Source: Pelagibacteraceae bacterium AG-426-M19
Lineage (GTDB): Bacteria > Pseudomonadota > Alphaproteobacteria > Pelagibacterales > Pelagibacteraceae
Reading direction: 5' to 3'
DNA length: 64,000 bases
Assembly: GCA_003210025.1 (NCBI GenBank)
Contig: QCNW01000002.1
Span: 107,295 to 171,294, forward strand
Shown here: one piece after another, positions 28,616 to 39,678 of the stretch
Layout of the letters: every line of letters starts with the position of its first letter
Numbering within the stretch: position 1 is the first letter of the stretch
Translations under genes and position numbers: made by a program
Notes under the pieces: model-generated
Told to the model about the DNA's origin: nothing
Database searches by the model: none
What the model saw: the letters and a program-made list of their open reading frames with translations, nothing else

Positions 28616-30216
28616 TTAATTTCCTGAGTTATATCTTTTATTTTGCCTGATAAACATATATTTTGGTTTTCAATAGTTACATTTTTATTACCGAAATATA
28701 TACCTGATTCAATATTTATAATCTCGCAATTAGTTGAAAATTTCCATCCAGAATTTTCAATTTCAATTAGTATAGTTTTGTTATCTAGAGTTTTTGTTAA
28801 TTTAACACCTGGTTCCATATGAAATCTGATATCATATTTTTTTGTTTCTAACTTGTTTTTTGAAATTATTTTATCAGTTCCTATTAATTTATTTTTTTCA
28901 ACAAAATATTCTAAAGATCTTTCATATAAAATTCCAAATTTTTTTAAAAAGCCATTATGAGATGCTTTGATTAACCAATAGTTTTTTTCTTTAACAATAT
29001 TTTTATCACTAATTTTCAAACCGTTTTCTAATGTTTTATAGTTTGTATTGTTTCTAAATGAACAACTTGAATGATTATCAATTATAAGTGCAGAATGAGC
29101 GGCAGTAGATTTTGAAATTAGATTTAATTTGTTTTTATAATCCTGAAAGTAACCAGAATTTGAAATTAGTTTTTTATCTTTGTAGAAGAATTCAAATGAA
29201 AGAGCTCCACTTTGATAGTTATGTGAAAAAGTTTTTTGGGGTGAATTTCCAACATCCATTGCAAGAATACAATTTTTGTTTTTTAAAATAGCATATCCTC
29301 CTACTTCATTATTTGAATTTTCAAACTTATATTTATAAAGTGAAAGATATTTATTAAATTCCTTTAAATCATTTTGATGATTCCCATTGAATAGTAAACT
29401 TTGTTCGATTTTAGAAAAAATAGAATAAGATTTTCCTAGATAGAAAATTATTTCATCAAGGTACTCAGGTATATCATTTAAAGATTCCTTTAATAATTCT
29501 CTAACAAGAACAAAATATTTTAAATAAAAATTTAATTGCCTGATACTTCTCGTTTTTGGAAAATACTCATCGTCAAAAGAATTAATAATAATTTTTCTCA
29601 GTAATTCTAATCCATAATTTAAAAATTTTTCATTTGTGTATGATAATCCTGTAATTATTATTGCTATACAGCCTAATAATTTATCATTAACAGATCGAGA
29701 TTTGCTTATTTCATTTATTAAATGATTAATCTGTTTATTTACAGAAAAATTAAATTTATTTTTATATTTAGTATCACTTTCATCATAAGATAATTTAGAG
29801 TTTGCAATCCAAGATATTAGTCTTTTTGATAAAATATCTGTTTGCCATGTTAATGGATTATAACTTTGATTTTTTTCAATCCATTTGATAATTATTGATT
29901 GTGTAATACTTGGGGAAGATTTTAAATCAATACTAAATAACCAATAAAAATTATTTAGTTTGTTGAGGTTATTACTAGTTAATAATTCACTTTCCCAAAT
30001 ATTATCTTTATCTAATTCTTCAATTTTAATTTTTTTTTTATCATATTTAACTAAACAGCTTAAAATATTTAGACTTGGTCTATAAGAAATGTTGCTTATC
30101 TCAATTTTTGAAATTTTATTATTATAAAACCCTGATTTTAAGTATAAATTTCTTATTTGATTTTTAGTGTAGTAAAAAAATTCATTTATTAAAATTAAAG
30201 AATTTTTTAAATACAT
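28591..30216 (-). CDS. Heparinase II/III-like protein
   Basis: ILSKRLISWIANSKL, GNHQNDLKEF..., HSALIIDNHSSCSFR; typically next to purH/rpe in alphaproteobacteria. Confidence 0.82.
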   Translation of the reverse strand: MYLKNSLILINEFFYYTKNQIRNLYLKSGFYNNKISKIEISNISYRPSLNILSCLVKYDKKKIKIEELDKDNIWESELLTSNNLNKLNNFYWLFSIDLKSSPSITQSIIIKWIEKNQSYNPLTWQTDILSKRLISWIANSKLSYDESDTKYKNKFNFSVNKQINHLINEISKSRSVNDKLLGCIAIIITGLSYTNEKFLNYGLELLRKIIINSFDDEYFPKTRSIRQLNFYLKYFVLVRELLKESLNDIPEYLDEIIFYLGKSYSIFSKIEQSLLFNGNHQNDLKEFNKYLSLYKYKFENSNNEVGGYAILKNKNCILAMDVGNSPQKTFSHNYQSGALSFEFFYKDKKLISNSGYFQDYKNKLNLISKSTAAHSALIIDNHSSCSFRNNTNYKTLENGLKISDKNIVKEKNYWLIKASHNGFLKKFGILYERSLEYFVEKNKLIGTDKIISKNKLETKKYDIRFHMEPGVKLTKTLDNKTILIEIENSGWKFSTNCEIINIESGIYFGNKNVTIENQNICLSGKIKDITQEIKWAFEKIQ

Positions 30217-30217
30217 C

Positions 30218-30877
30218 TTACATTGATTTTAGAGTTTCTATATTTCTTTTAATATCACCATTGTTTTCTTTGAATATTGTTGTTCCAGAAACTAATATAT
30301 TCGCTCCCGCTGATATAACCTCTTTTGAATTAGAGAAATTTATTCCACCATCAACTTCAATATCAAATTTTAAGTTATTATCTTTTTTTATTTGATATAG
30401 TTTTTTAATTTTTTCAATGACTTCTGGTATAAATTTTTGACCACCAAAACCGGGATATACACTCATAATTAAAACTAAATCTATTTCTTTTAATAATTTT
30501 TCAATGACATTTACTTCCGTATTTGGATTTAAAGAAATGCCTACTTTTTTCTTTAATTGTTTTATAAGTTTAATCGACTCAATCAAATTGTCGGTTGCTT
30601 CAGGGTGAATTGTTATTATATCAGATCCTGCTTCAGCAAAATTTTTTATATATTTATGAACTGGTGAGATCATTAAATGTACATCAAAAGGTAATTTTGT
30701 ATAATTTCTAAGTGATTTTATCACTGGGGGACCAATTGTAATATTGGGAACAAAATGCCCATCCATTACATCGACATGAATTAAGTCAGCGCCACCATCT
30801 TCTAATTTTTTAATTTCCTCACCTAATTGGCTAAAATCTGCAGAAAGTATTGAAGGCGAAATTTGTATATTTTTCAT
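30218..30877 (-). CDS. rpe: Ribulose-phosphate 3-epimerase
   Basis: ISPSILSADFSQLGEEIKKLEDGGADLIHVDVMDGHFVPNITIGP; MSVYPGFGGQKFIPEVI; EVDGGIN. Confidence 0.98.
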   Translation of the reverse strand: MKNIQISPSILSADFSQLGEEIKKLEDGGADLIHVDVMDGHFVPNITIGPPVIKSLRNYTKLPFDVHLMISPVHKYIKNFAEAGSDIITIHPEATDNLIESIKLIKQLKKKVGISLNPNTEVNVIEKLLKEIDLVLIMSVYPGFGGQKFIPEVIEKIKKLYQIKKDNNLKFDIEVDGGINFSNSKEVISAGANILVSGTTIFKENNGDIKRNIETLKSM

Positions 30878-30924
30878 TAATAAATAAAAACTAGTACTAT
30901 CAATTTTTGAATATATTTGAATTA

Positions 30925-31260
30925 TTATTTACCAAATATTTTATAAATTTCCGCAGCTATTTCACTTTCTAATGGAAACGATAACATCCCCATAACAGAA
31001 TAACCCATCAAATATGGCATTAAATAAAATCTAAACATATAAAAAAACCACGCTACATAAAGTGGAACTAATGGTCCTATAATGAAACTAGGAGTTATGA
31101 ATTTAAAAATTTTAATAATTGGGTTTGTGTATTTTACAAATACTTTCATAAAAAAGAATTCAGAATCTTCTTTTTGAAAAATATTCATTGCAGATCTTCC
31201 AATTAAAGTCCACATAATGATACCTAAAATGTAGTCTATTACTAAAATATATAAAGGCAT
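30925..31260 (-). CDS. YggT-like small membrane protein
   Basis: 111 aa multi-TM; IIMWTLIGRSAMNIF...NPIIKIFKFITPSFI. Confidence 0.55.
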   Translation of the reverse strand: MPLYILVIDYILGIIMWTLIGRSAMNIFQKEDSEFFFMKVFVKYTNPIIKIFKFITPSFIIGPLVPLYVAWFFYMFRFYLMPYLMGYSVMGMLSFPLESEIAAEIYKIFGK

Positions 31261-31267
31261 TTATCTG

Positions 31268-31300
31268 AAAAAAAAGGGGGCGGATACCGCCCCCAAAAAG
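31268..31300 (-). terminator. Rho-independent terminator of the minus-strand symporter gene
   Basis: Perfect 8-bp stem GGGGGCGG-ATA-CCGCCCCC at 31276-31294; minus-strand transcript ends in T8 (A8 on + at 31268-31275), just after the symporter stop. Confidence 0.92.
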
Positions 31301-31306
31301 TTTAAT

Positions 31307-33145
31307 TTAGTGTTGCTTACCAAGTATTGTTTTACCTGATGGAACACGAACTTCGTCTACCATTTGCTGTGTAGCTTTATCTGGTTCTTCAGTCATTAAA
31401 CTTACTACAACCATTACAACTAAACAGACCGACGCTCCGATTATACCGAAACGTAAATGGTCAATACCTAACCAAGGCGCATTACCCATAAACTTAGGAT
31501 AAACATAAATTAGATAAGCTGTTCCTGATGCAAGACCTGCTATCATACCTGCGATTGCTCCTTGTCGTGTTGCTCTCTTCCACCATACACCAAGTATTAA
31601 TGGGAAGAACAAACCTGACATTGCAAAGTCAAATGCCCAAGCAACTGCACCAAGGATACTAGTGATCCTCATCGATGCAATATATGCTCCAGCGGCACCA
31701 ATAACTATTAAAAGTGCTCTAGCAACTAACAATCTTTTTCTTACATCCGCTTTTGGATCAATGATTTTGTAATAGATATCATGTGATAAAGCGTTTGCGA
31801 TAGCAAGAATTAGACCATCAGCAGTTGACATCGCAGCAGCCATTCCTCCTGCAGCAACTAGTCCAGAGATTACGTATGGTAATCCTGCAACTTCAGGAGT
31901 TGCTAGTACAACTACGTCACCCCTCATAAACCATTCATTTAACTGAAGAATACCATCTCCGTTAAAGTCTGCTATGAAGGCTTGTTTTACATTAATCCAA
32001 GCATTTACCCACTCAATTTGCATAATTTCAGCAATTGGTTTTCCAATAATACCTGTTGGTAAGTTTGGATCTATCAGTGAGATTTTGGATAATGTTGCAA
32101 GCATTGGCGCTGAAGTATAAAGCAATGCAATAAAGAATAGTGACCATGCCACTGATTTTCTCGCAGCTTTAACACTTGGAGTAGTGAAGTATCTCATTAA
32201 AATGTGTGGTAAAGAAGCTGTTCCTACCATCATACATAGTGCTAATGAAATAAACTTCCATGCAGCCATTCCACCTTCTGGCACACCTGCGTGTGATACA
32301 GCGATAGATTTTAGACCACCTGGTACACCTGCAGCTTTTATATCTGCAGCAGCATTTTTAACTAATCCAAATTGCGATTCAAGTGCACCTAATCTAGCCA
32401 CTTCCTCACCTAACATAAAGTGTGGAAAGAAACCAAATCCAGATTTGTTACTAATCCAGAATACTGGAATTAGATAAGCAATAATCAATACTATGTATTG
32501 TGCAACCTGTGTCCAAGTTACCGCTCTCATTCCGCCTAGCATTGAACAAAGTAAAATACTTACTAGTCCAACCCAAACTCCTAATTCAAATGGAATACTT
32601 AGTGCTCTAGATGCAATTGTTCCTGTTGCGTTAATTTGAGCTGTTACATATGTGAAAGATGCCAACGTTAAAACAACTACAGCACAGAACCTTGCAAAGT
32701 TTCCGCCGTATCTTGTTCCAATGAAATCTGGCACAGTATAACATCCAAATTTTCTTAAGTATGGTGCTAAAAGTGATGATACTAAAACGTATCCCCCAGT
32801 CCATCCGACTAAGAAAGCCATATAAGTATAACCACCAAAGTAAATACCACCAGCCATTGCAACGAATGATGCACCTGACATCCAGTCAGCTGCAGTTGCC
32901 ATTCCGTTAAAGACTGTTGGCACCTGTCTTCCAGCAACATAATAAGCGTCGACTTGTACAGTTCTAGATAGATATCCAATTATGGCATATATACAGACTG
33001 TAAAGGCGACAAACAAAATACCAATTGTTTTAGCGGTCATACCTGCTTGCTCTGCTATTGCCATCAAAATGATGAATATGAAGAAGCCCCCAGTATATGT
33101 CCCGTAAATTTTTGGTAGGTTGTCAATAAAATTGCCTTTAAACAT
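31307..33145 (-). CDS. Sodium:solute symporter (VC_2705/ActP-like SSS family)
   Basis: 612 aa multi-TM; RTVQVDAYYVAGRQVPTVFNGMATAADWMSGASFVAMAGGIYF; AAAMSTADGLILAIANALSHDIYYK. Confidence 0.93.
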   Translation of the reverse strand: MFKGNFIDNLPKIYGTYTGGFFIFIILMAIAEQAGMTAKTIGILFVAFTVCIYAIIGYLSRTVQVDAYYVAGRQVPTVFNGMATAADWMSGASFVAMAGGIYFGGYTYMAFLVGWTGGYVLVSSLLAPYLRKFGCYTVPDFIGTRYGGNFARFCAVVVLTLASFTYVTAQINATGTIASRALSIPFELGVWVGLVSILLCSMLGGMRAVTWTQVAQYIVLIIAYLIPVFWISNKSGFGFFPHFMLGEEVARLGALESQFGLVKNAAADIKAAGVPGGLKSIAVSHAGVPEGGMAAWKFISLALCMMVGTASLPHILMRYFTTPSVKAARKSVAWSLFFIALLYTSAPMLATLSKISLIDPNLPTGIIGKPIAEIMQIEWVNAWINVKQAFIADFNGDGILQLNEWFMRGDVVVLATPEVAGLPYVISGLVAAGGMAAAMSTADGLILAIANALSHDIYYKIIDPKADVRKRLLVARALLIVIGAAGAYIASMRITSILGAVAWAFDFAMSGLFFPLILGVWWKRATRQGAIAGMIAGLASGTAYLIYVYPKFMGNAPWLGIDHLRFGIIGASVCLVVMVVVSLMTEEPDKATQQMVDEVRVPSGKTILGKQH

Positions 33146-33402
33146 TAATCATCCTCCTTTTCGGTAAAACCAAACTCTTCATCAATTTTTTCCTGTCTAT
33201 TTGCAAACCAAAAAATTAGGACCACAAATGCAATGATGGAACCCTGCGCACACATGTAATACGCTAATGGATATCCCATAAAACTTGAAGTGTTTAGGTC
33301 AGAACCAAACATGAAGATCAGATAACCGAAAACAAACCAAATAATTAATGTAATTATCATTAATCCTTTGGTTTTTTCCCAGTGCTTTTCTTTGTTTGAC
33401 AT
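33145..33402 (-). CDS. DUF4212 small subunit of sodium/substrate symporter
   Basis: 85 aa two-TM protein immediately upstream of the SSS gene; YPLAYYMCAQGSIIAFVVLIFWFANRQEKIDEEFGF. Confidence 0.9.
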   Translation of the reverse strand: MSNKEKHWEKTKGLMIITLIIWFVFGYLIFMFGSDLNTSSFMGYPLAYYMCAQGSIIAFVVLIFWFANRQEKIDEEFGFTEKEDD

Positions 33403-33513
33403 TATTTTAATCCTCCCTATAGGTTAAAGTTATAATTCATACTCATTTAAAGTGATATTTAAAGGGTAAAAAATGGCATATATTTATAGTAAAAGTTGTA
33501 ATATCGGTTCTAA

Positions 33514-34143
33514 ATGGGCATCAAATACAAATTAAAGCTTAAAGATTTGAAATTTGAGTATTTAAAAGAATATTTCGTTCCATTTTTAAAATATTTTAAA
33601 AAAACAAAAAAAATTGAAAACTATTCTGACTTAAAAGAATTTATCCAAAAAAAATCTGCGTGGGTAAGTCAAGTAACTCTTTATGGATATCTGAAAACTA
33701 GAATGGGGGCAAAATATGTATTGATGTTTGAAGATGAAATATTTTTAGGATCGATTAACAAAGCTAAATGGAATATTTACTCAACTGCATTACAGGATTT
33801 AACTTTTTATACTATCTCTTTTTTAAAAAATATCAGAAATCAACATGATACTGAGAAAGCAAATGAAATTTATTTTGAAATTTTAGATAATGAACTTCAG
33901 AAAAATGAAATGCCACAGGAAATATATGAAAATGCAAAAAAAAATTTTCTTGAAAGATATGAAAAGATTAATTGGAATGAATATCACGAATCCTTGCCAT
34001 TTAACACTAGTGCTTTATCTTTATACGAATGGTCACCAATAGCTGAAGAGTTAAAATCATTAGATAAAAAAATAGTTTTAAATTCGATGATTTTAAAATG
34101 GGATAATGTTAAAAAAGAATTTATTGAATTAATAAATTTTTAA
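33514..34143 (+). CDS. Hypothetical protein
   Basis: 209 aa ORF with ATG start, full-length between symporter and acs; family not recognised. Confidence 0.6.
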   Translation: MGIKYKLKLKDLKFEYLKEYFVPFLKYFKKTKKIENYSDLKEFIQKKSAWVSQVTLYGYLKTRMGAKYVLMFEDEIFLGSINKAKWNIYSTALQDLTFYTISFLKNIRNQHDTEKANEIYFEILDNELQKNEMPQEIYENAKKNFLERYEKINWNEYHESLPFNTSALSLYEWSPIAEELKSLDKKIVLNSMILKWDNVKKEFIELINF

Positions 34144-36161
34144 GTATTTTTTCTATTTTCAACTAAACTTTTTACTACACTTGGATCTGCCAAGGTAGTT
34201 GTATCACCTAATTGATCATGTTCATTTGCAGCAATTTTTCTAAGTATTCTTCTCATAATCTTACCTGATCTAGTTTTTGGAAGTCCAGGAGAAAATTGAA
34301 TTAGATCAGGAGTAGCTATTGGACCAATTTGTTTTCTAACCCAAAGCTTTAAATCTCTCTCTAAATCTAAAGTCGATTTTTCTCCCACATTTAAAGTTAC
34401 ATAACAATACAAGCCATTACCTTTAATATCATGTGGATATCCAACAACAGCAGCCTCAGCAACTTTTGGATGAGCAACGAAAGCACTTTCTATCTCTGCA
34501 GTTCCAAGATTATGTCCTGATACTATTATCACATCATCTACTCTTCCTGTTATCCAATAGTATCCATCTTTATCTCTTCTACATCCATCTCCTGTAAAAT
34601 ATTTTCCATCAAATTGAGAAAAATAAGTATCAATAAATCTTTGATGATCACCGTAAACCGTCCTCATCTGGCCAGGCCAAGATTGTGCTATACATAAACG
34701 ACCCTCCGCCTCACCTTTTAAAACTTTTCCATCTTTGTTAACTATTACTGGTTTAATTCCATAAAATGGTTTTGTTGCTGAACCTGGTTTTAGATTTATA
34801 GCGCCTGTTTGTGGACTAATTAATATTCCACCCGTTTCAGTTTGCCACCAAGTATCAACAATCGGACAATTTGAATCTCCTACAGTTTTATAATACCACT
34901 CCCATGCTTCAGGGTTGATTGGTTCACCTACTGTTCCTAGTAATTTCAGTGATTTTCTTGATGTTTTTTTAACAGGCTTATCACCCTCCCTCATTAAAGC
35001 TCTAATTGCTGTCGGAGCAGTATAAAAAATATTTACTTTATATTTATCAACTATTTGCCACCATCTTGAACTGTCAGGATATGTTGGAATTCCTTCAAAC
35101 ATAATAGTTGTTGCTCCATTTGATAATGGTCCATAAATAATATAACTATGACCAGTTACCCATCCAATGTCAGCCGTACACCAATAAATATCTTTAGGTT
35201 TATAATTAAATATATATTGATGCGTCATCGATGCGTAAACCATATACCCACCAGTTGTATGCATCACCCCTTTTGGTTTACCTGTTGATCCTGAGGTATA
35301 TAAAATAAATAATGGATCTTCCGCATTCATTTCCTCGGGTTCACATTTATTAGAAACTTTTTTTGTTAACTCGTGGTACCAAACATCTCTTCGTTCATCC
35401 CAATTAATTCTATTACCTGTTCTTTTGACAACTACACATTTTTTTACATTTGGGCAATTTACTAAAGCTTCGTCAGCGATTGATTTTAAAGGAATAATTT
35501 TTCCTCCTCGAATTCCTTCATCTGCAGTAATAAGGTAATCAGACTCACAGTCATTTATTCTTCCTGAGATACTATCAGGGGAAAATCCTCCAAAAATAAT
35601 TGAATGAATAGCACCTATTCTTGCACAAGCTAACATAGTGTATGCTAACTCTGGGATCATTGTTAAATATATTGTAACTCGATCACCTTTTTTAACACCT
35701 AACTCTTTAAGACCATTTGCTGCTTTTGAAACTTCTTTATGCAACTCTTTATATGATATTTTTTTTTGAACTTTAGGATCATCACCGACCCAAATTATAG
35801 CAGTTTTATCTTTATTTTTTTTTAGGTGTCTATCTATACAATTTACAGATGCGTTTAAAGTTCCGTCATAGAACCATTTTATTTTTACTTCTTCCTTACT
35901 GTATTTAACGTCTTTAATTTTTGTGTAAGGTTTAATCCAATTTATTCTTTTTCCTTCTTTTTTCCAAAATCCATCATTATCTTTTATTGAAGCCTTATAT
36001 TTTTTTTCGTACTGAGATTTATTTACAAGAGCTTTGCTAATCCAATCTTTCTTTGTTTTATATATAAGTTCCTTGTCTTGTTTTAACAATTTAGTTTTAG
36101 CCTTAGATTTTTTTTTAGAGATGATTTTTTTCTTTTTCTTTTTTACTTTTTTTTTTGGCAT
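34140..36161 (-). CDS. acs: Acetyl-CoA synthetase
   Basis: [110 protein letters not shown]. Confidence 0.97.
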   Translation of the reverse strand: MPKKKVKKKKKKIISKKKSKAKTKLLKQDKELIYKTKKDWISKALVNKSQYEKKYKASIKDNDGFWKKEGKRINWIKPYTKIKDVKYSKEEVKIKWFYDGTLNASVNCIDRHLKKNKDKTAIIWVGDDPKVQKKISYKELHKEVSKAANGLKELGVKKGDRVTIYLTMIPELAYTMLACARIGAIHSIIFGGFSPDSISGRINDCESDYLITADEGIRGGKIIPLKSIADEALVNCPNVKKCVVVKRTGNRINWDERRDVWYHELTKKVSNKCEPEEMNAEDPLFILYTSGSTGKPKGVMHTTGGYMVYASMTHQYIFNYKPKDIYWCTADIGWVTGHSYIIYGPLSNGATTIMFEGIPTYPDSSRWWQIVDKYKVNIFYTAPTAIRALMREGDKPVKKTSRKSLKLLGTVGEPINPEAWEWYYKTVGDSNCPIVDTWWQTETGGILISPQTGAINLKPGSATKPFYGIKPVIVNKDGKVLKGEAEGRLCIAQSWPGQMRTVYGDHQRFIDTYFSQFDGKYFTGDGCRRDKDGYYWITGRVDDVIIVSGHNLGTAEIESAFVAHPKVAEAAVVGYPHDIKGNGLYCYVTLNVGEKSTLDLERDLKLWVRKQIGPIATPDLIQFSPGLPKTRSGKIMRRILRKIAANEHDQLGDTTTLADPSVVKSLVENRKNT

Positions 36162-36175
36162 GGATTATAAATTTC

Positions 36176-36589
36176 TTAGATACTACTCATCTTCAAAATA
36201 ATTTTCCAGCATTTAGTGTCGATTGGCATTACAGACAGTCTGCTTTGTTTTATTAGTGCAATGTCTTTTAAATCTTTATTTTTTTTAATATTTTCAAGAG
36301 AAACTGCCGTTTTTAGTTTACTTTTGTACTTAACTTTAACTGCTACAAATCGTTTTTGCTTGTCCGTAGGATCTATAAATGCAGTTTTAATAACCTCAAC
36401 AATTCCGACAATTTCTTTTCCTATATTTGAATGATAAAAAAAACAAAGATCACCCTTTTTCATCTTTTTAAGATTATTTGCTGCTTGATAATTTCTTACA
36501 CCATCCCAATCAGCTCCCTTTATCCCAGCTTTAAGTTGCTGATCAATTGACCAAACATTTGGCTCTGATTTTAATAACCAATATTGCAT
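36176..36589 (-). CDS. EVE domain-containing protein
   Basis: YWLLKSEPNVWSIDQQLKAGIKGADWDGVRNYQAANNLKKMKKGDLCFFYHSNIGKEIVGI. Confidence 0.95.
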   Translation of the reverse strand: MQYWLLKSEPNVWSIDQQLKAGIKGADWDGVRNYQAANNLKKMKKGDLCFFYHSNIGKEIVGIVEVIKTAFIDPTDKQKRFVAVKVKYKSKLKTAVSLENIKKNKDLKDIALIKQSRLSVMPIDTKCWKIILKMSSI

Positions 36590-36675
36590 AATTCACTTTA
36601 TTATAAGTATATCCTGTAATTAAATTAATATTTAGAATAATTTGTTAGGATTATTTATATAGAATTTATTAATAA

Positions 36676-38538
36676 ATGAATAATTTATTTAAAAACGCTA
36701 TTAATTTTTACGAAAATAAAGAATACGATAAAGCAAAAAAAGTCTGTGAAGACATTTTGGATATTCAGCCAGATGATTTGAATGCATCAAATCTTTTGGC
36801 CATTTTAAATTTTCATAATAAAGATTTTGTTCAATCTATAAAATTTTTTGAAAAAGCGATTAAAATTAATCCTAATATATCTGAAACATATAATAATTTA
36901 GGAAATGTTTATTATGAATTAAAACAGTTTAATATAGCAATTGAGAATTATAATAAAGCGCTAAAAATAAAACCAAACTTTGCGTTATCTTATTACAACA
37001 GAGCAAAGGCTTTACAAGAAATTAATCAAAAACAAGAAGCGATATCTGACTATGATAAAGCAATTAGTATAAATAATAATTTTTCTGCAGCCTATAAAAA
37101 TTTAGGAAATTTATATATGGAACTAAAAATTCTTGATAAATCGATTTATAACCATGTGCAAGCTTTAAAGATTAATCCAAATATGAGTTATCTAAACGGA
37201 ACTATAATTCAATCAAAATGTGGATTATCTGAGTGGGCAAATTTTAAAGAAGATAAATTATTTTTAAAGAATAATATTTTAAGTGGGAAAAAAACTACCA
37301 GTCCTTTTCCAACAATACTGATTTATGATTCACCATCATTACAAAAAAAAGCTATAGAAATTTTCGTAAAAAATGAATTTGAAAAACCAAAAAAAATTAA
37401 ATTAGAAAAAATTAAAAACAAAAAAATTAAAATTGGATATTATTCATCAGACTTTCATAATCATGCAACCATGTATTTAATGGCCAATCTTTTTGAACTC
37501 CATGATAAAAACAAATTTGAGACATACGCCTATTCTTTTGGGCCAGATGATGGCTCGAAGATTAGAAAAAGAGTTATGAAAACTTTTGACAAATTTTTTG
37601 ATGTAAAATCAAAAACCACCAAGGAAATTGTTCATCACTCAAGAGAGCTGAATTTAGATATAGCAGTAGATTTAAAAGGTTTTACAAATAACAATAGATT
37701 TGATTTATTCATTGAGAGATGTGCACCAATACAAATAAGTTACTTAGGTTTTCCAGGCACAACCAGTTCGAATTGTATAGATTACTTAATTGCTGATAAA
37801 ATTGTAATTCCTGAAGAAAATAAAAAATATTACTCTGAAAATATTATTTATCTTCCTAACTCCTACCAAGTTAATGATAGCGACCCTGATTTATCTAAAA
37901 AAATTTTTAGTAAAAAAGATTTTAATTTGCCTGAAAATAAATTTATTTTTTGCTGCTTTAATCATAATTTTAAAATTTTACCCGATATGTTTGAGATATG
38001 GATGAAGATTTTAAAAAAAGTAAAAAATAGTGTTATTTGGCTACTTATTGATAACAAAACAGCACAAAATAATTTGAAAAAAATTTTAGTTTCTAATGAT
38101 ATTGACTCAAACCGTATGATATTTGCAGGAAGATTACCACATTCAGAGCACATAATAAGACTTGGTTTGGCAGACTTATTTCTTGATACTTTTCCTTGTA
38201 ATGCTCACACAACAGCAAGTGATGCTCTTAGATCCTCTTTACCAATAATTACAATTAAAGGTGACTCATTTGCGAGTCGTGTTGCATCAAGTTTATTGTC
38301 ATCAGTGGGGTTAGAGGAACTTATAACAAATAGTGGTAAAGAATATGAAGAACTAGCAGTTAAAATTGCTGAAAATAAAAATTTTTACAAAGAGATTAAG
38401 GATAAATTAAAAAAGAATATTATAGATATGCCCTTGTTTAATTCAAAACTTTTCACAAAAAAATTAGAGACAGCCTACAGTGAAGTATACAAAAATTATA
38501 ATGAAAATATAAAACCTGAAACTATACAAATAAATTAA
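36676..38538 (+). CDS. TPR repeat + GT41 (SPINDLY/O-GlcNAc transferase-like) protein
   Basis: N-terminal TPRs (NPNISETYNNLGNVYYELKQFNIAIENYNKALKIKPNFALSYYNRAKAL); catalytic part IGYYSSDFHNHATMYLM, QISYLGFPGTTSSNCIDYLIADKIVIPEE, DLFLDTFPCNAHTTASDALRSSLPIITIKGDSFASRVASSLL. Confidence 0.92.
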   Translation: MNNLFKNAINFYENKEYDKAKKVCEDILDIQPDDLNASNLLAILNFHNKDFVQSIKFFEKAIKINPNISETYNNLGNVYYELKQFNIAIENYNKALKIKPNFALSYYNRAKALQEINQKQEAISDYDKAISINNNFSAAYKNLGNLYMELKILDKSIYNHVQALKINPNMSYLNGTIIQSKCGLSEWANFKEDKLFLKNNILSGKKTTSPFPTILIYDSPSLQKKAIEIFVKNEFEKPKKIKLEKIKNKKIKIGYYSSDFHNHATMYLMANLFELHDKNKFETYAYSFGPDDGSKIRKRVMKTFDKFFDVKSKTTKEIVHHSRELNLDIAVDLKGFTNNNRFDLFIERCAPIQISYLGFPGTTSSNCIDYLIADKIVIPEENKKYYSENIIYLPNSYQVNDSDPDLSKKIFSKKDFNLPENKFIFCCFNHNFKILPDMFEIWMKILKKVKNSVIWLLIDNKTAQNNLKKILVSNDIDSNRMIFAGRLPHSEHIIRLGLADLFLDTFPCNAHTTASDALRSSLPIITIKGDSFASRVASSLLSSVGLEELITNSGKEYEELAVKIAENKNFYKEIKDKLKKNIIDMPLFNSKLFTKKLETAYSEVYKNYNENIKPETIQIN

Positions 38539-38546
38539 TTCTTATT

Positions 38547-39620
38547 TTATAATTTTACTCCAGCACCTTTCAAAAACTTTGCATTTAAATCAAGAGGCAG
38601 CCTAGGGCTTGCCTGTACATCTAACTTATCAAATTGATTAATTTTAAATTTTTCTAATCCAACCATTGCTATCATTGCAGCATTATCTCCACAAAGCTCA
38701 ACATCAGGATAGATTACTTCAAAATTATTTTCTCTACTTACTTCGCTTAATTTATCTCTTATCCCTTTATTTGCCGCAACTCCACCAGCTACAACAAATT
38801 TTTTTCTTATTTCTCCAGAAACTTTTTCAAATTCATAAAAAGCTATTTTTGTTTTTAAATACAATATTTCTTCTATGGTTTTTTGAAATGATGCAGCTAA
38901 ATCATATCTGTCTTGATCAGTCTTAATCTCATTTGTAATTTTTAAAATAGCAGTCTTCAGTCCAGCAAATGATAAATTGCAACCTCCTTTATTAATAATT
39001 GGTTTCGGTAGCTTAAACCTTTTTGGATCACCTTTTTTAGCAAAAATTTCTATTTTGGGACCACCAGGAAATTCTATTCCTAAAAGCTTAGCAGTTTTAT
39101 CAAATGCTTCACCTAGGGCATCATCAATTGTTGTTCCTATTCTGTTATAATTACCCAGTCCATTAACAATCAAATATTGACTGTGTCCACCAGAAATTAA
39201 AAGAAGTAAATAAGGATAGTCTATATGCTTTTGAAGTTTTGGACTTAATGCATGACCTTCCAAATGATTTATTCCTATAAAAGGAATTTTTAAAGATGAT
39301 GACAAAGCTTTAGCAAAATTTAACCCAACACTTAAACAGATTATAAGTCCAGGCCCAACGGTTGCAGCAACCGCAGAGATTTTGTCTAAACTAACTCCAC
39401 TTTCCTTAATTGCTTTGTTTGCAATTAAATTAATTTTTTCTACGTGAGATCTCGCAGCAAGCTCTGGTACAACGCCTCCAAATTCTTTATGAACATCAAA
39501 TTGACTAGAAACAACATTTGATAAAATCTTTGGCACATCATATTCAGCATCCTGGATCAATGAAACCGCAGTTTCATCACAACTTGTCTCAATACCTAAT
39601 ATTATTGGTTTTTCAGTCAT
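38547..39620 (-). CDS. tsaD: tRNA N6-adenosine threonylcarbamoyltransferase
   Basis: ILGIETSCDETAVSLI, GVVPELAARSHVEKI, GINHLEGHALSP, LLLISGGHSQYL, NAAMIAMVGLEKF. Confidence 0.98.
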   Translation of the reverse strand: MTEKPIILGIETSCDETAVSLIQDAEYDVPKILSNVVSSQFDVHKEFGGVVPELAARSHVEKINLIANKAIKESGVSLDKISAVAATVGPGLIICLSVGLNFAKALSSSLKIPFIGINHLEGHALSPKLQKHIDYPYLLLLISGGHSQYLIVNGLGNYNRIGTTIDDALGEAFDKTAKLLGIEFPGGPKIEIFAKKGDPKRFKLPKPIINKGGCNLSFAGLKTAILKITNEIKTDQDRYDLAASFQKTIEEILYLKTKIAFYEFEKVSGEIRKKFVVAGGVAANKGIRDKLSEVSRENNFEVIYPDVELCGDNAAMIAMVGLEKFKINQFDKLDVQASPRLPLDLNAKFLKGAGVKL

Positions 39621-39678
39621 AAATTATTTTTTATAATTAATACAATTAATCTATAAGAATGTAATAAAAATAACTTTT

